Below are positions 1-6,967 of a stretch of 26,586 nucleotides of DNA, piece after piece. The notes under the pieces are model-generated. The model was not told the DNA's origin, did not search any database, and was given only the letters and a program-made list of their open reading frames with translations. This DNA is from Bacteroides sp. CAG:545 (GTDB taxonomy: Bacteria; Bacteroidota; Bacteroidia; Bacteroidales; UBA932): assembly GCA_000432515.1 (NCBI GenBank), contig HF996028.1, forward strand, positions 19,976-46,561, given 5' to 3'. The translations under genes and the position numbers were made by a program. Within the stretch, counting starts at the first letter, position 1, and each line of letters begins with the position of its first letter.

Positions 1-174
1 GTTCTTCTTAGAGCCTCTGAAGCCGCTCTTACCAGCTGAAGACCAGCTGATAACCTGGCCAACATTGTTTGTGAGAGCAATGATAACGTTATTGAAGGTT
101 GATGAAATATGAGCTTCACCAGTTGCTTCAACTTTTACAACTCTCTTTTTTGCTGTTGTTGTCTTCTTTGCCAT
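1..174 (-). CDS. rpsK: 30S ribosomal protein S11, N-terminal part (cut by window edge)
   Basis: The first 58 codons of S11, a platform protein of the small subunit that contacts 16S rRNA near the E site. The visible protein starts MAKKTTTAKKRVVKVEATGE and continues with ISSTFNNVIIALTN and SSAGKSGFRGSKKN, the S11 core. The ATG lies at 174-172, 13 nt after the rpsM stop, so it is co-transcribed with rpsM. The remaining C-terminal half, roughly 70 residues by family length, lies beyond the left edge. The lysine-rich N-terminal tail is usual for the phylum. Identity is secure. Confidence 0.96.
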   Translation of the reverse strand, partial: MAKKTTTAKKRVVKVEATGEAHISSTFNNVIIALTNNVGQVISWSSAGKSGFRGSKKN

Positions 175-187
175 AATTCATCAAGAT

Positions 188-565
188 TTATTTGGTTGCT
201 TTCTTCTTGTTTGCAACGGTCTTCTTCTTACCCTTTCTTGTGCGGGCATTGTTCTTGGTGCTCTGGCCACGGACAGGGAGACCGATACGATGACGGATTC
301 CTCTGTAGCAACCAATGTCCATAAGACGTTTGATGTTCATCTGGACAGTAGAACGAAGTTCACCCTCGATTTTGTACTCGTTAGAGATGAGAGAACGGAT
401 CTTTGCAATCTGCTCGTCGTTCCACTCGCTCACTTTAGTGTCAAAATCGATTCCGCACTCCTCAAGGATCTTTCTTGCGGAAGAGCGACCGATACCGAAG
501 ATGTAGGTAAGGCCTATCTCTCCCCTTTTGTTGTTCGGTAAATCAACACCGGCTATTCTTGCCAT
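188..565 (-). CDS. rpsM: 30S ribosomal protein S13
   Basis: S13 sits in the head of the small subunit and bridges it to the large subunit; its basic tail reaches toward the P-site tRNA. The 125-residue protein starts MARIAGVDLPNNKRGEIGLT, has the helix-two-turn-helix region TYIFGIGRSSARKIL (about 20-34), and ends in HRIGLPVRGQSTKNNARTRK followed by a lysine-rich tail. The length is normal. It lies between rpmJ (34 nt upstream) and rpsK (13 nt downstream), the standard alpha-operon order rpmJ-rpsM-rpsK. Confidence 0.98.
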   Translation of the reverse strand: MARIAGVDLPNNKRGEIGLTYIFGIGRSSARKILEECGIDFDTKVSEWNDEQIAKIRSLISNEYKIEGELRSTVQMNIKRLMDIGCYRGIRHRIGLPVRGQSTKNNARTRKGKKKTVANKKKATK

Positions 566-599
566 AATATCTTTACTTTTTTAGTTATACAACTGAATA

Positions 600-716
600 T
601 TATCCTTGGCGCATTTTGAACTTAGGGTTCTTTTTGCAGATCACGTAAAGACGGCCTTTGCGTCTCACGATTTTGCAATCTTCGCTGCGCTTTTTGATGG
701 ATGTTTTTACTTTCAT
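600..716 (-). CDS. rpmJ: 50S ribosomal protein L36
   Basis: A 38-residue L36, starting MKVKTSIKKRSEDCKIVRRK and ending CKKNPKFKMRQG. L36 binds 23S rRNA near the peptidyl transferase and GTPase-associated regions. In zinc-binding L36 the ligands are Cys11, Cys14, Cys27 and His33. Here Cys14 and Cys27 remain, but position 11 is Ser and position 33 is Phe, so the site is half-lost and zinc binding is doubtful. It lies 13 nt after infA and 34 nt before rpsM, its usual place. Length and order make the assignment firm. Confidence 0.97.
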   Translation of the reverse strand: MKVKTSIKKRSEDCKIVRRKGRLYVICKKNPKFKMRQG

Positions 717-729
717 ATCGCGAAAATTT

Positions 730-948
730 TTATTTGTATCTGAAGGATATTCTTCCTTTTGTTAAATCATAAGGCGACATTTCAACTCTAACCTTGTCAC
801 CGAGCAGGATATGGATGAAGTTCTGCCTCATCTTGCCTGAAATATGTGCAAGGATGACGTGACCATTCTCCAGCTCAACTTTAAACATTGCGTTAGGGAG
901 AGTCTCGACTATCGTCCCATCTTGCTCAATAGCTGTTTGCTTAGACAT
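730..948 (-). CDS. infA: Translation initiation factor IF-1
   Basis: IF-1 occupies the ribosomal A site during initiation and assists IF-2 and IF-3. The 72-residue protein is a single S1-type OB fold: MSKQTAIEQDGTIVETLPNA, then FKVELENGHVILAHISGKMR and a C-terminal half with GDKVRVEMSPYDLTKGRI and FRYK. This is the full family length. It lies 13 nt after map and 13 nt before rpmJ, matching the common secY-map-infA-rpmJ order. Confidence 0.98.
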   Translation of the reverse strand: MSKQTAIEQDGTIVETLPNAMFKVELENGHVILAHISGKMRQNFIHILLGDKVRVEMSPYDLTKGRISFRYK

Positions 949-961
949 TTAAAATACCACT

Positions 962-1741
962 TTAAAATTTAATGTTTCCGTCTTTTTCAATAAAATCGAA
1001 GGTTGAAAGCAATTCTGCCTTGCCTTTTCGGACAACAACCGTAAGCTCGTAATGCGCCGCGTTCTTGTGGTCAGCTGTGTGTACCGCCCAACCGTTTTTA
1101 GCCAGATACACATCTTTTCTGCCAGCATTGATCATCGGCTCAATACATATTGTCATTCCGTCGGTAAGTCTTGCGCCGTGTCCGCGTCTTCCATAGTTCG
1201 GAACACCGGGAGCCTCGTGCATTTCCTTTCCGATTCCGTGACCTTCCAGTTCCCTTACTACAGAGAAGCCGAAAGATTCAGCATACGTTTGTACCGCGTA
1301 TCCGATATCGCCTGTACGGTTTCCTTCAACAGCCTGCTCAATGCCCTTGAACAGCGAAGCCTTCGTCACATCAAGGAGCTTGCGGGTTTCCGGATCAACT
1401 TCTCCGACTGGAAAAGTATAGCAGGAATCACCGTTGTATCCTTTGTACAAAGTTCCGATGTCACATGAAACGATGTCTCCCTCCTTGAGGACGTAGTCTG
1501 ACGGAAAACCGTGGACTACAACATCATTTACAGAGGCGCAGATTGATGCAGGAAAACCTTCAAAACCAAGAAAGCTCGGGATTGCGCCATGATCGCGGAT
1601 AAAAGTCTCGGCAACTCTATTCAACTCAGCAGTTGTCACACCAGGAGCCACCGCTTTACCGACTTCGGCAAGTGTCTTCGACACAAGAATTCCGTTTTCA
1701 CGGAGCAATTCGATTTCTTCTTCTGTTTTTGGCAAAACCAT
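962..1741 (-). CDS. map: Methionine aminopeptidase, type I
   Basis: Removes the initiator methionine from nascent proteins using a two-metal site. In the 259-residue protein counted from the ATG at 1741, the expected residues are present: His77 in VVVHG, Asp94 and Asp105 as metal ligands, His168 in EGHGIG, His175, Glu201 in CIEPMI and Glu232. The residue after the last glutamate is Leu (AHYELTVVV) where many homologues have His. An in-frame TTG two codons upstream (1747) could lengthen the protein slightly; I chose the ATG because the protein then begins MVLPKTEEEIELL as in homologues. It follows secY by 21 nt. Confidence 0.96.
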   Translation of the reverse strand: MVLPKTEEEIELLRENGILVSKTLAEVGKAVAPGVTTAELNRVAETFIRDHGAIPSFLGFEGFPASICASVNDVVVHGFPSDYVLKEGDIVSCDIGTLYKGYNGDSCYTFPVGEVDPETRKLLDVTKASLFKGIEQAVEGNRTGDIGYAVQTYAESFGFSVVRELEGHGIGKEMHEAPGVPNYGRRGHGARLTDGMTICIEPMINAGRKDVYLAKNGWAVHTADHKNAAHYELTVVVRKGKAELLSTFDFIEKDGNIKF

Positions 1742-1762
1742 TTTCAATACGACCTTATGAAA

Positions 1763-3100
1763 TTACATACCAGAACGTCCACTCAGACGACCTGTCTTCA
1801 TCAATCCGTCATAGTGACGCAGCAACAGATAACCTTCTATCTGCTGGAGGGTGTCCAGAACCACACCTACAAGAATCAGAAGTGAAGTACCACCATAGAA
1901 GCTTGCAAACTGGTTATTGACACCGGCGAGCATCGCAAATGCCGGCATAATTGCAATGAAAGCGAGGAAAATGGAACCAGGGAGAGTAACTCTTGACAGG
2001 ATGTCGTCGATATACTCCATGGTCTTCTTTCCAGGTTTCACACCAGGTATAAATCCGCCGTTCTGCTTCATCTGCTCTGCCATAAGGTTCGGCTGAACTG
2101 TTACCGCAGTGTAGAAATATGTGAAGATGACGACGAGAAGTCCAAAAATAAAGTTGTACCAGAATCCGGTATAGTTGCTGAGTGTTGCAGCAAGTCCTCT
2201 TGTAGCATCCCAGTTCGAGAAAAGAAGCGGGAAGAGCATGAGAGCCTGGGCGAAGATGATCGGCATGACGCCGGCCGCATTGATCTTCAAAGGAAGATAA
2301 TCGCGGACTCCACCGTACTGCTTGTTGCCTACGACTCTCTTCGCATACTGTACAGGAATCTTCCTGACTGCCTGAACGAGAGCGATGGCAGCGATAAACA
2401 CAAAGAACAGAACCAGAAGTTCAACGATAAGAAGAAGGAGACCACCGTTAGTAGTGGTGAGCTTCTCACCGATCTCTGCAGCAAGCGCATATGGAAGACG
2501 TGCGACGATACCGATCATGATGATGAGGGAAATACCGTTTCCGATACCTCTGTCGGTAATGCGCTCGCCGAGCCACATAACGAACATAGAGCCTGCGAGA
2601 AGAACAACTGTAGAGACAAAGTTGAATGCGAAGTTACTCCATCCGAGCTGTGTAACAGCCACGAATGCGTTACCCGGAATCTGATTGTGGATAGCAGCCA
2701 GATATGCAGGGCACTGGATAGCAAGAATCACGATCGTCAGGTATCTGGTGATCTGATTCATTTTCCTACGGCCGCTTTCACCTTCCATCTGCAATTTCTT
2801 GAAGTATGGAACAAACATACCGAGGAGCTGGATCACGATGGACGCAGAAATGTACGGCATCACACCAAGAGCAAAGATTGAAGCGTTACCGAACGCACCG
2901 CCGGAGAACATGTTCAAGAGGCCTACAAGACCTTCCTGAGTGCTGCTCTGGAGCGAAGCGAGCATGGTAGCATCGATGCCCGGGATCACAACGAAACATC
3001 CCAAACGATAAACGAGTACCAAGAGAAGCGTATAAACGATTCTCTTGCGTAACTCTTCTATCTTGAAGATGTTCTTGAATGTCTCAAAAAATTTCTTCAT
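1763..3100 (-). CDS. secY: Protein translocase subunit SecY
   Basis: The channel-forming subunit of the Sec translocon in the inner membrane. It has 445 residues and about ten hydrophobic segments. It begins MKKFFETFKNIFKIEELRKR and includes VIPGID after the first helix, the plug-region glycine-rich stretch MFSGGAFGNASIFALG, GNGISLIIM, the cytoplasmic loop VRKIPVQYAKRVVG and the late motif QMKQNGGFIPGVKPGKKT. Length is typical. Its ATG overlaps the rplO stop by one nucleotide (TAATG at 3102-3098), which suggests translational coupling. Confidence 0.98.
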   Translation of the reverse strand: MKKFFETFKNIFKIEELRKRIVYTLLLVLVYRLGCFVVIPGIDATMLASLQSSTQEGLVGLLNMFSGGAFGNASIFALGVMPYISASIVIQLLGMFVPYFKKLQMEGESGRRKMNQITRYLTIVILAIQCPAYLAAIHNQIPGNAFVAVTQLGWSNFAFNFVSTVVLLAGSMFVMWLGERITDRGIGNGISLIIMIGIVARLPYALAAEIGEKLTTTNGGLLLLIVELLVLFFVFIAAIALVQAVRKIPVQYAKRVVGNKQYGGVRDYLPLKINAAGVMPIIFAQALMLFPLLFSNWDATRGLAATLSNYTGFWYNFIFGLLVVIFTYFYTAVTVQPNLMAEQMKQNGGFIPGVKPGKKTMEYIDDILSRVTLPGSIFLAFIAIMPAFAMLAGVNNQFASFYGGTSLLILVGVVLDTLQQIEGYLLLRHYDGLMKTGRLSGRSGM

Positions 3101-3552
3101 TATTTCTCAATCTTAGTAGCTTTTCCACCGGCAGCCTCAATCTTTTCAACAGCGGACTTTGAGAAAGCGTCAGCTGTCACTTCGATTTTTGCTGTGAGCT
3201 CACCTGAGCCAAGAACCTTTACAAGCTCGTTACGCTTTGTGAGACCAGCCTCGATGAGAGTATCTTTCGTAATGACAGATGCTCCGAGATTCTCTGACAA
3301 TGCCTGGAGAGCTGCGAGATTGATTGCTTTGTACTCTACTCTTGTAGGATTGTTGAAACCGAACTTAGGAAGACGTCTCTGGATTGGCATCTGGCCACCC
3401 TCGAAGCCTACCTTGTGCTCGTATCCTGCGCGAGCCTGAGCTCCTTTAGTACCGCGTGTCGCAGTGCCACCTTTTCCGGAGCCCTGACCACGGCCTACTC
3501 TTTTAGTATTGTGTGTTGAACCTTTTACAGGTTTCAGATTATGCAAATTCAT
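3100..3552 (-). CDS. rplO: 50S ribosomal protein L15
   Basis: L15 is a late-assembly protein of the large subunit with a long glycine-rich N-terminal extension threaded into 23S rRNA. The 150-residue protein starts MNLHNLKPVKGSTHNTKRVG, has RGQGSGKGGTATRGTKGAQAR and the PIQRRLPKFGFNNP motif, then the globular C-terminal domain. Length is usual. It lies between rpmD and secY in the standard spc order. A GGAGG sits 7 nt before its ATG, listed separately because such motifs are uncommon in this phylum. Confidence 0.98.
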   Translation of the reverse strand: MNLHNLKPVKGSTHNTKRVGRGQGSGKGGTATRGTKGAQARAGYEHKVGFEGGQMPIQRRLPKFGFNNPTRVEYKAINLAALQALSENLGASVITKDTLIEAGLTKRNELVKVLGSGELTAKIEVTADAFSKSAVEKIEAAGGKATKIEK

Positions 3553-3559
3553 CTTTGTT

Positions 3560-3564
3560 CCTCC
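3560..3564 (-). promoter_or_regulatory. Shine-Dalgarno-like GGAGG before rplO
   Basis: GGAGG on the minus strand, 7 nt upstream of the rplO ATG at 3552, in the short rpmD-rplO gap. This is ideal spacing for a Shine-Dalgarno helix. Most Bacteroidota genes lack such motifs, and so do most neighbours in this window, so it may be functional. It could also be chance in a 15-nt gap, but two other genes in the same operon show the same thing. Confidence 0.55.
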
Positions 3565-3567
3565 GAA

Positions 3568-3747
3568 TTAGATTTCTTCTACAGTTACGAGGTGAAGAAT
3601 TTTGTTTACCATTCCGGTAGTTACAGGGTTCTTTTCAACCTCTACAGTCTGATGCATTCTGCGGATACCGAGACACTGAAGGTTTGCCTTCTGTCTTTTG
3701 GTCTCTCCGTTCTTGCTGACTACCTGAGTAATTCTATATTTAGCCAT
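3568..3747 (-). CDS. rpmD: 50S ribosomal protein L30
   Basis: A 59-residue L30, starting MAKYRITQVVSKNGETKRQK and continuing ANLQCLGIRRMHQTVEVEKN. It ends in GMVNKILHLVTVEEI. This beta-alpha-beta-alpha-beta protein is the short bacterial L30; the GLRR-like turn (LGIRRMHQTV) and the MVNKILHLV helix are diagnostic. Its place between rpsE and rplO is standard. An AGGAGG sits 8 nt upstream of the ATG. Confidence 0.97.
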   Translation of the reverse strand: MAKYRITQVVSKNGETKRQKANLQCLGIRRMHQTVEVEKNPVTTGMVNKILHLVTVEEI

Positions 3748-3755
3748 TTTCGTTT

Positions 3756-3761
3756 CCTCCT
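3756..3761 (-). promoter_or_regulatory. Shine-Dalgarno-like AGGAGG before rpmD
   Basis: A full AGGAGG on the minus strand, 8 nt upstream of the rpmD ATG (3747) and just downstream of the rpsE stop (3766). It is a textbook ribosome binding site in an organism whose other genes mainly show A-rich leaders. It does not overlap a coding region, so codon constraint cannot explain it. Confidence 0.6.
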
Positions 3762-3765
3762 ATAA

Positions 3766-4284
3766 TTAACCGTTGAAAACTTTACTCATAGGCACGCCAC
3801 GAAGGCCAGCCACCTGATATGCATCTCTGAGTTCAGTAAGAGCTGCTACAGTAGCCTTTACCAGGTTGTGAGGGTTGGATGAGCCCTTGGATTTAGCAAG
3901 GACGTTCTGCACACCTGCAGACTCGAACACTGCACGCATCGCACCGCCGGCCTTTACACCGGTACCGGGAGCAGCAGGTTTCATGAACACCTCAGCGCCA
4001 CCGAATTTTGCAATCTGCTCGTGAGGAATCGTCGTGTTAATAACCGGAATCTGGACGAGATTCTTCTTAGCATCCTCAACACCCTTCTGGATAGCCGCAG
4101 TTACTTCATTTGCCTTACCAAGGCCGTAACCTACAACACCTTTCTCATTTCCAACTACTACGATAGCAGCGAAACGGAAGTGGCGACCACCCTTGGTGAC
4201 TTTGGTTACCCTCTGAATGGAGACAAGTCTGTCTTTAAGTTCAAGATCAGATGCCTTTACTCTTTTAACATTTGTATTTGCCAT
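3766..4284 (-). CDS. rpsE: 30S ribosomal protein S5
   Basis: S5 helps form the mRNA entry site and contributes to decoding accuracy. The 172-residue protein has a double-stranded RNA-binding-type N-terminal domain (LKDRLVSIQRVTKVTKGGRH, FRFAAIVVVGNEKGVVGYGLGKA) and a C-terminal domain with AAPGTGVKAGGAMRAVFESAG and KSKGSSNPHNLVKATVAAL. Length and motifs are typical. It is 8 nt after rplR and 18 nt before rpmD. Confidence 0.98.
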   Translation of the reverse strand: MANTNVKRVKASDLELKDRLVSIQRVTKVTKGGRHFRFAAIVVVGNEKGVVGYGLGKANEVTAAIQKGVEDAKKNLVQIPVINTTIPHEQIAKFGGAEVFMKPAAPGTGVKAGGAMRAVFESAGVQNVLAKSKGSSNPHNLVKATVAALTELRDAYQVAGLRGVPMSKVFNG

Positions 4285-4292
4285 AACTCCGA

Positions 4293-4655
4293 TTAGAATT
4301 TAAGACCGCCTTCACGGGCAGCGTCAGCCAAACTTTTAACCCTACCATGATAGAGATAACCTCCACGGTCGAAAGCGACTTCGTTGATGCCTTTCTCGAT
4401 AGCGCGTGCTGCAACAGCCTTGCCTACGATAGCGGCAGCCTCTATTCCGTTCTTGTCCTTGCACTCTGCAGCGAGAACTTTGTCGTTTGATGCAGCTGCA
4501 ACAAGAGTCGTAGCGGTTTCGTCGTTAATCACCTGTGCGTAAATCTGTCTGTTGCTTCTGAAAACAACAAGTCTTGGCCTTTCGGCTGTTCCATTGACGT
4601 GCTTACGAATACGGTAGTGAATACGTTTTCTTCTTTCTATTTTACTCAATGCCAT
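4293..4655 (-). CDS. rplR: 50S ribosomal protein L18
   Basis: L18 binds 5S rRNA with L5 and helps place it in the central protuberance. The 120-residue protein starts MALSKIERRKRIHYRIRKHV, followed by RPRLVVFRSNRQIYAQVINDE, and ends FDRGGYLYHGRVKSLADAAR plus EGGLKF, the conserved L18 C-terminus. It lies between rplF and rpsE. An AGGAGG sits 8 nt before the ATG. Confidence 0.98.
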   Translation of the reverse strand: MALSKIERRKRIHYRIRKHVNGTAERPRLVVFRSNRQIYAQVINDETATTLVAAASNDKVLAAECKDKNGIEAAAIVGKAVAARAIEKGINEVAFDRGGYLYHGRVKSLADAAREGGLKF

Positions 4656-4663
4656 AATTCATT

Positions 4664-4669
4664 CCTCCT
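4664..4669 (-). promoter_or_regulatory. Shine-Dalgarno-like AGGAGG before rplR
   Basis: AGGAGG on the minus strand, 8 nt upstream of the rplR ATG (4655), in the 15-nt gap after the rplF stop. Motif and spacing match the site before rpmD, which argues against coincidence. Confidence 0.58.
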
Positions 4670-4670
4670 A

Positions 4671-5231
4671 TTATTTAGCGGCTGCAGTCTTACCTGCCTT
4701 ACGACGAAGCTGTTCGCCAACGAACTTGATACCCTTGCCCTTATATGGTTCAGGCTTGCGGAGAGAACGGATCTTTGCAGCAACCTGTCCGAGAAGCTGT
4801 TTGTCAGCACTTCTGAGAATCAGCACCGGATTCTCGCCTTTCTTTACAGCAGCAGCCTCAGCCTTGATTTCTGCAGGGAGAAGGAGCTGAATGTCGTGTG
4901 AATAACCGAGTGCGAAAGTCAGAAGCTGACCTTTTACATCTACACGGAAACCGACACCGACGAGTTCCTGTTTGATCTCAAACCCGGTAGAAACGCCCAC
5001 TACCATATTGTGTACGAGAGCACGATAGAGACCGTGCATAGAGCGATGTCTCGGGAGATCGGTAGGACGGGTGAATTTCACTTCTTTGTCCTCTACGGTC
5101 ACGGTAATATCCGCATCAACTTTCTGAGAAAGCTCGCCGAGAGGTCCTTTAACCTTCACAACGTTGCCAGGAAGGAGCTCAACGCTCACCTTGTCCGGAA
5201 GGCTTACAGGTAATTTACCAATTCTTGACAT
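4671..5231 (-). CDS. rplF: 50S ribosomal protein L6
   Basis: L6 lies near the sarcin-ricin loop of the large subunit. The 186-residue protein holds the two tandem L6 folds: MSRIGKLPVSLPDKVSVELL and VKGPLGELSQKVDADITV in the first, then LRSADKQLLGQVAAKIRSLR and KPEPYKGKGIKFVGEQLRRK in the second, the latter being the family signature. The tail is AGKTAAAK. Length is standard. It lies between rpsH (18 nt) and rplR (15 nt). Confidence 0.98.
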   Translation of the reverse strand: MSRIGKLPVSLPDKVSVELLPGNVVKVKGPLGELSQKVDADITVTVEDKEVKFTRPTDLPRHRSMHGLYRALVHNMVVGVSTGFEIKQELVGVGFRVDVKGQLLTFALGYSHDIQLLLPAEIKAEAAAVKKGENPVLILRSADKQLLGQVAAKIRSLRKPEPYKGKGIKFVGEQLRRKAGKTAAAK

Positions 5232-5249
5232 TATCTGTTTCTTTTAATA

Positions 5250-5645
5250 TTAATAAACATAGCATACTACTTCACCGCCGACGTTGAGATCTTTAGCCTC
5301 TTTGTCAGTGATGACACCCTTGGATGTGGAGAGGATTGCGATTCCGAGTCCGTTGAGAACTCTTGGCATCTCTTTTACATCGGTGTACTGTCTCAGACCT
5401 GGAGTAGAAACGCGGACAATCTTCTTGATAGCTGCCTGCTTGGTCTGCGGATGGTACTTGAGAGCGATTTTGATAGTGTTTGAAGGGGTTCCTTCAACAA
5501 CCTTGTAGCTGAGGATGTAACCTTTCTCGCAAAGAATCTTGGTGATGGCCACCTTCATCTTTGAAGAAGGAACTTCAACAACTTTGTTTCCTGCACGGTA
5601 TGCGTTGCGCACACGAGTAAGGAAATCTGCAATTGGATCAGTCAT
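5250..5645 (-). CDS. rpsH: 30S ribosomal protein S8
   Basis: S8 is a primary 16S rRNA-binding protein of the central domain and, in E. coli, the translational repressor of the spc operon. The 131-residue protein starts MTDPIADFLTRVRNAYRAGN and ends with VLNGLGIAILSTSKGVITDK and a C-terminal GGEVVCYVY, the RNA-binding signature. It is preceded by an unusually long 83-nt gap after rpsN that contains a clean hairpin (5667-5683), discussed separately. Confidence 0.98.
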   Translation of the reverse strand: MTDPIADFLTRVRNAYRAGNKVVEVPSSKMKVAITKILCEKGYILSYKVVEGTPSNTIKIALKYHPQTKQAAIKKIVRVSTPGLRQYTDVKEMPRVLNGLGIAILSTSKGVITDKEAKDLNVGGEVVCYVY

Positions 5646-5666
5646 TTCTTTTGTTTTTTGCGAACC

Positions 5667-5683
5667 GGCGTCCTGATGACGCC
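5667..5683 (-). other. Perfect 6-bp hairpin in the rpsN-rpsH gap
   Basis: On the minus strand the mRNA reads GGCGTC-ATCAG-GACGCC, a perfect GC-rich 6-bp stem with a 5-nt loop, centred about 29 nt before the rpsH ATG. No U-tract follows, so it is not a simple terminator. The gap is 83 nt where the other gaps in this operon are 2 to 34 nt. Possible roles are an RNA processing site, a stabilising hairpin or a protein-binding site. The hairpin is seen directly; its function is unknown. Confidence 0.5.
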
Positions 5684-5728
5684 CGATATCCGATTGTTAA
5701 TAATAAATATAATGTATGCTATAAAGCT

Positions 5729-5998
5729 CTACCAGCTTGCTTTCTTTACGCCCGGGATAAGACCGTTGCTTGCCATTTCACGGAACTGGATACGGCTGAG
5801 GCCGAATGCACGCATATAGCCTTTTGGACGTCCAGTCAGGGAGCAACGATTGTGAAGACGTACAGCTGAAGAGTTCTTAGGGAGCTTGTCAAGAGCTGCC
5901 CAGTCACCTGCCTCTTTAAGAGCTTTACGCTTCTCGGCGTATTTTGCAACTAATTTCGCGCGTTTTACTTCGCGGGCTTTCATTGATTCTTTTGCCAT
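5729..5998 (-). CDS. rpsN: 30S ribosomal protein S14, zinc-independent long form
   Basis: S14 belongs to the head of the small subunit. The 89-residue protein starts MAKESMKAREVKRAKLVAKY and ends with RCSLTGRPKGYMRAFGLSRI and ASNGLIPGVKKASW. It is the long form: its single visible cysteine is in RCSLTGRP, and the CxxC pairs of the ~61-residue zinc form are absent. It lies between rplE (11 nt) and rpsH (83 nt). Confidence 0.98.
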   Translation of the reverse strand: MAKESMKAREVKRAKLVAKYAEKRKALKEAGDWAALDKLPKNSSAVRLHNRCSLTGRPKGYMRAFGLSRIQFREMASNGLIPGVKKASW

Positions 5999-6009
5999 TG
6001 TATACTCTT

Positions 6010-6624
6010 TTAGTTGTTATGTTTCTTGAATGGCAGACCGAACTCTTTCAGAAGAGCGTAAGCCTCTTCGTCAGACTTGGCTGTGGTTACGAAAGTGATT
6101 TCCATTCCGTGAACGCGCGGGTTCTTGTCCATGTCGATTTCAGGGAAGATAATCTGCTCCTTGAGACCGAGAGTATAGTTACCGTTGCCGTCGAGTTTCT
6201 CAGAGATACCGTTGAAGTCACGGATACGAGGAAGAGAAACACGGATGAGTCTTTCGAGGAACTCATACATCTTCACATTACGGAGAGTAACTTTCACACC
6301 GATCGGCTGACCTTTACGGAGGTGGAAGTTGGCGATATCTTTTCTTGAAGAAGTGAGAACCGCCTTCTGTCCTACGATTGTTGTAAGCTCAGCTGCTGCC
6401 TCCTCAACGAGTTTCTTGTCGTGTGACTGGTTCTGGGAAGCCTCGCCGACACCCTCATTGATGGTGATCTTGACAAGTCTTGGAACCTGCATAACTGTTG
6501 TGTAAGAGAACTGCTTCATAAGGGCAGGGACAATCTGCTCCTTGTAAACGGTCTTGAGCTCCGGAACATATCCAGCAGGCAACATCTGCGCTTCTGCTGC
6601 GTTCTTAGTAGTTTTCTTTGCCAT
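6010..6624 (-). CDS. rplE: 50S ribosomal protein L5, slightly extended
   Basis: L5 binds 5S rRNA and contacts P-site tRNA. The core is clear: VPRLVKITINEGVGEA, GQKAVLTSSRKDIANFHLRK, FLERLIRVSLPRIRDFNGIS, NYTLGLKEQIIFPEIDMDKN and EEAYALLKEFGLPFKKHNN. At 204 residues it is about 20 longer than the usual L5. Most of the excess is an N-terminal tail (MAKKTTKNAAEAQMLPAGYV) and a small insert near EASQNQSHDKKL. The ATG at 6624 is 2 nt after the rplX stop; an internal ATG at residue 14 is possible, but the tight spacing favours the first. Confidence 0.96.
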   Translation of the reverse strand: MAKKTTKNAAEAQMLPAGYVPELKTVYKEQIVPALMKQFSYTTVMQVPRLVKITINEGVGEASQNQSHDKKLVEEAAAELTTIVGQKAVLTSSRKDIANFHLRKGQPIGVKVTLRNVKMYEFLERLIRVSLPRIRDFNGISEKLDGNGNYTLGLKEQIIFPEIDMDKNPRVHGMEITFVTTAKSDEEAYALLKEFGLPFKKHNN

Positions 6625-6626
6625 AA

Positions 6627-6956
6627 CTATTTAATCTCCTCTCCAGATTTTTTAGAATAACGTACCTTCTTGCCATCAACAAACTTGTATCCGACGCGAA
6701 CAGGTATCGGCTTGGAAGCCGTGCTCTTAGGATCGAGAAGCTGGACATTGGAAATGTGGATACCAGCCTCTTTCTTTATGATACCGCCCTGAGGTGCCTT
6801 TGCATTAGGTTTGGTATGTCTGCTGACAACATTGATACCCTCGACAATGACACGATCCTTGTCTGTAATCACAGAGAGGACTTTTCCTGTCTTGCCTTTA
6901 TCATTACCGGCATTAACAAATACGGTATCGCCTTTCTTTACGTGAAACTTTTTCAT
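6627..6956 (-). CDS. rplX: 50S ribosomal protein L24
   Basis: L24 is an assembly initiator of the large subunit. The 109-residue protein carries a KOW motif: MKKFHVKKGDTVFVNAGNDK and GKTGKVLSVITDKDRVIVEG, then the family run VVSRHTKPNAKAPQGGIIKK. Length is typical. It lies 11 nt after rplN and 2 nt before rplE. Confidence 0.98.
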   Translation of the reverse strand: MKKFHVKKGDTVFVNAGNDKGKTGKVLSVITDKDRVIVEGINVVSRHTKPNAKAPQGGIIKKEAGIHISNVQLLDPKSTASKPIPVRVGYKFVDGKKVRYSKKSGEEIK

Positions 6957-6967
6957 ACTTCTTAAAA

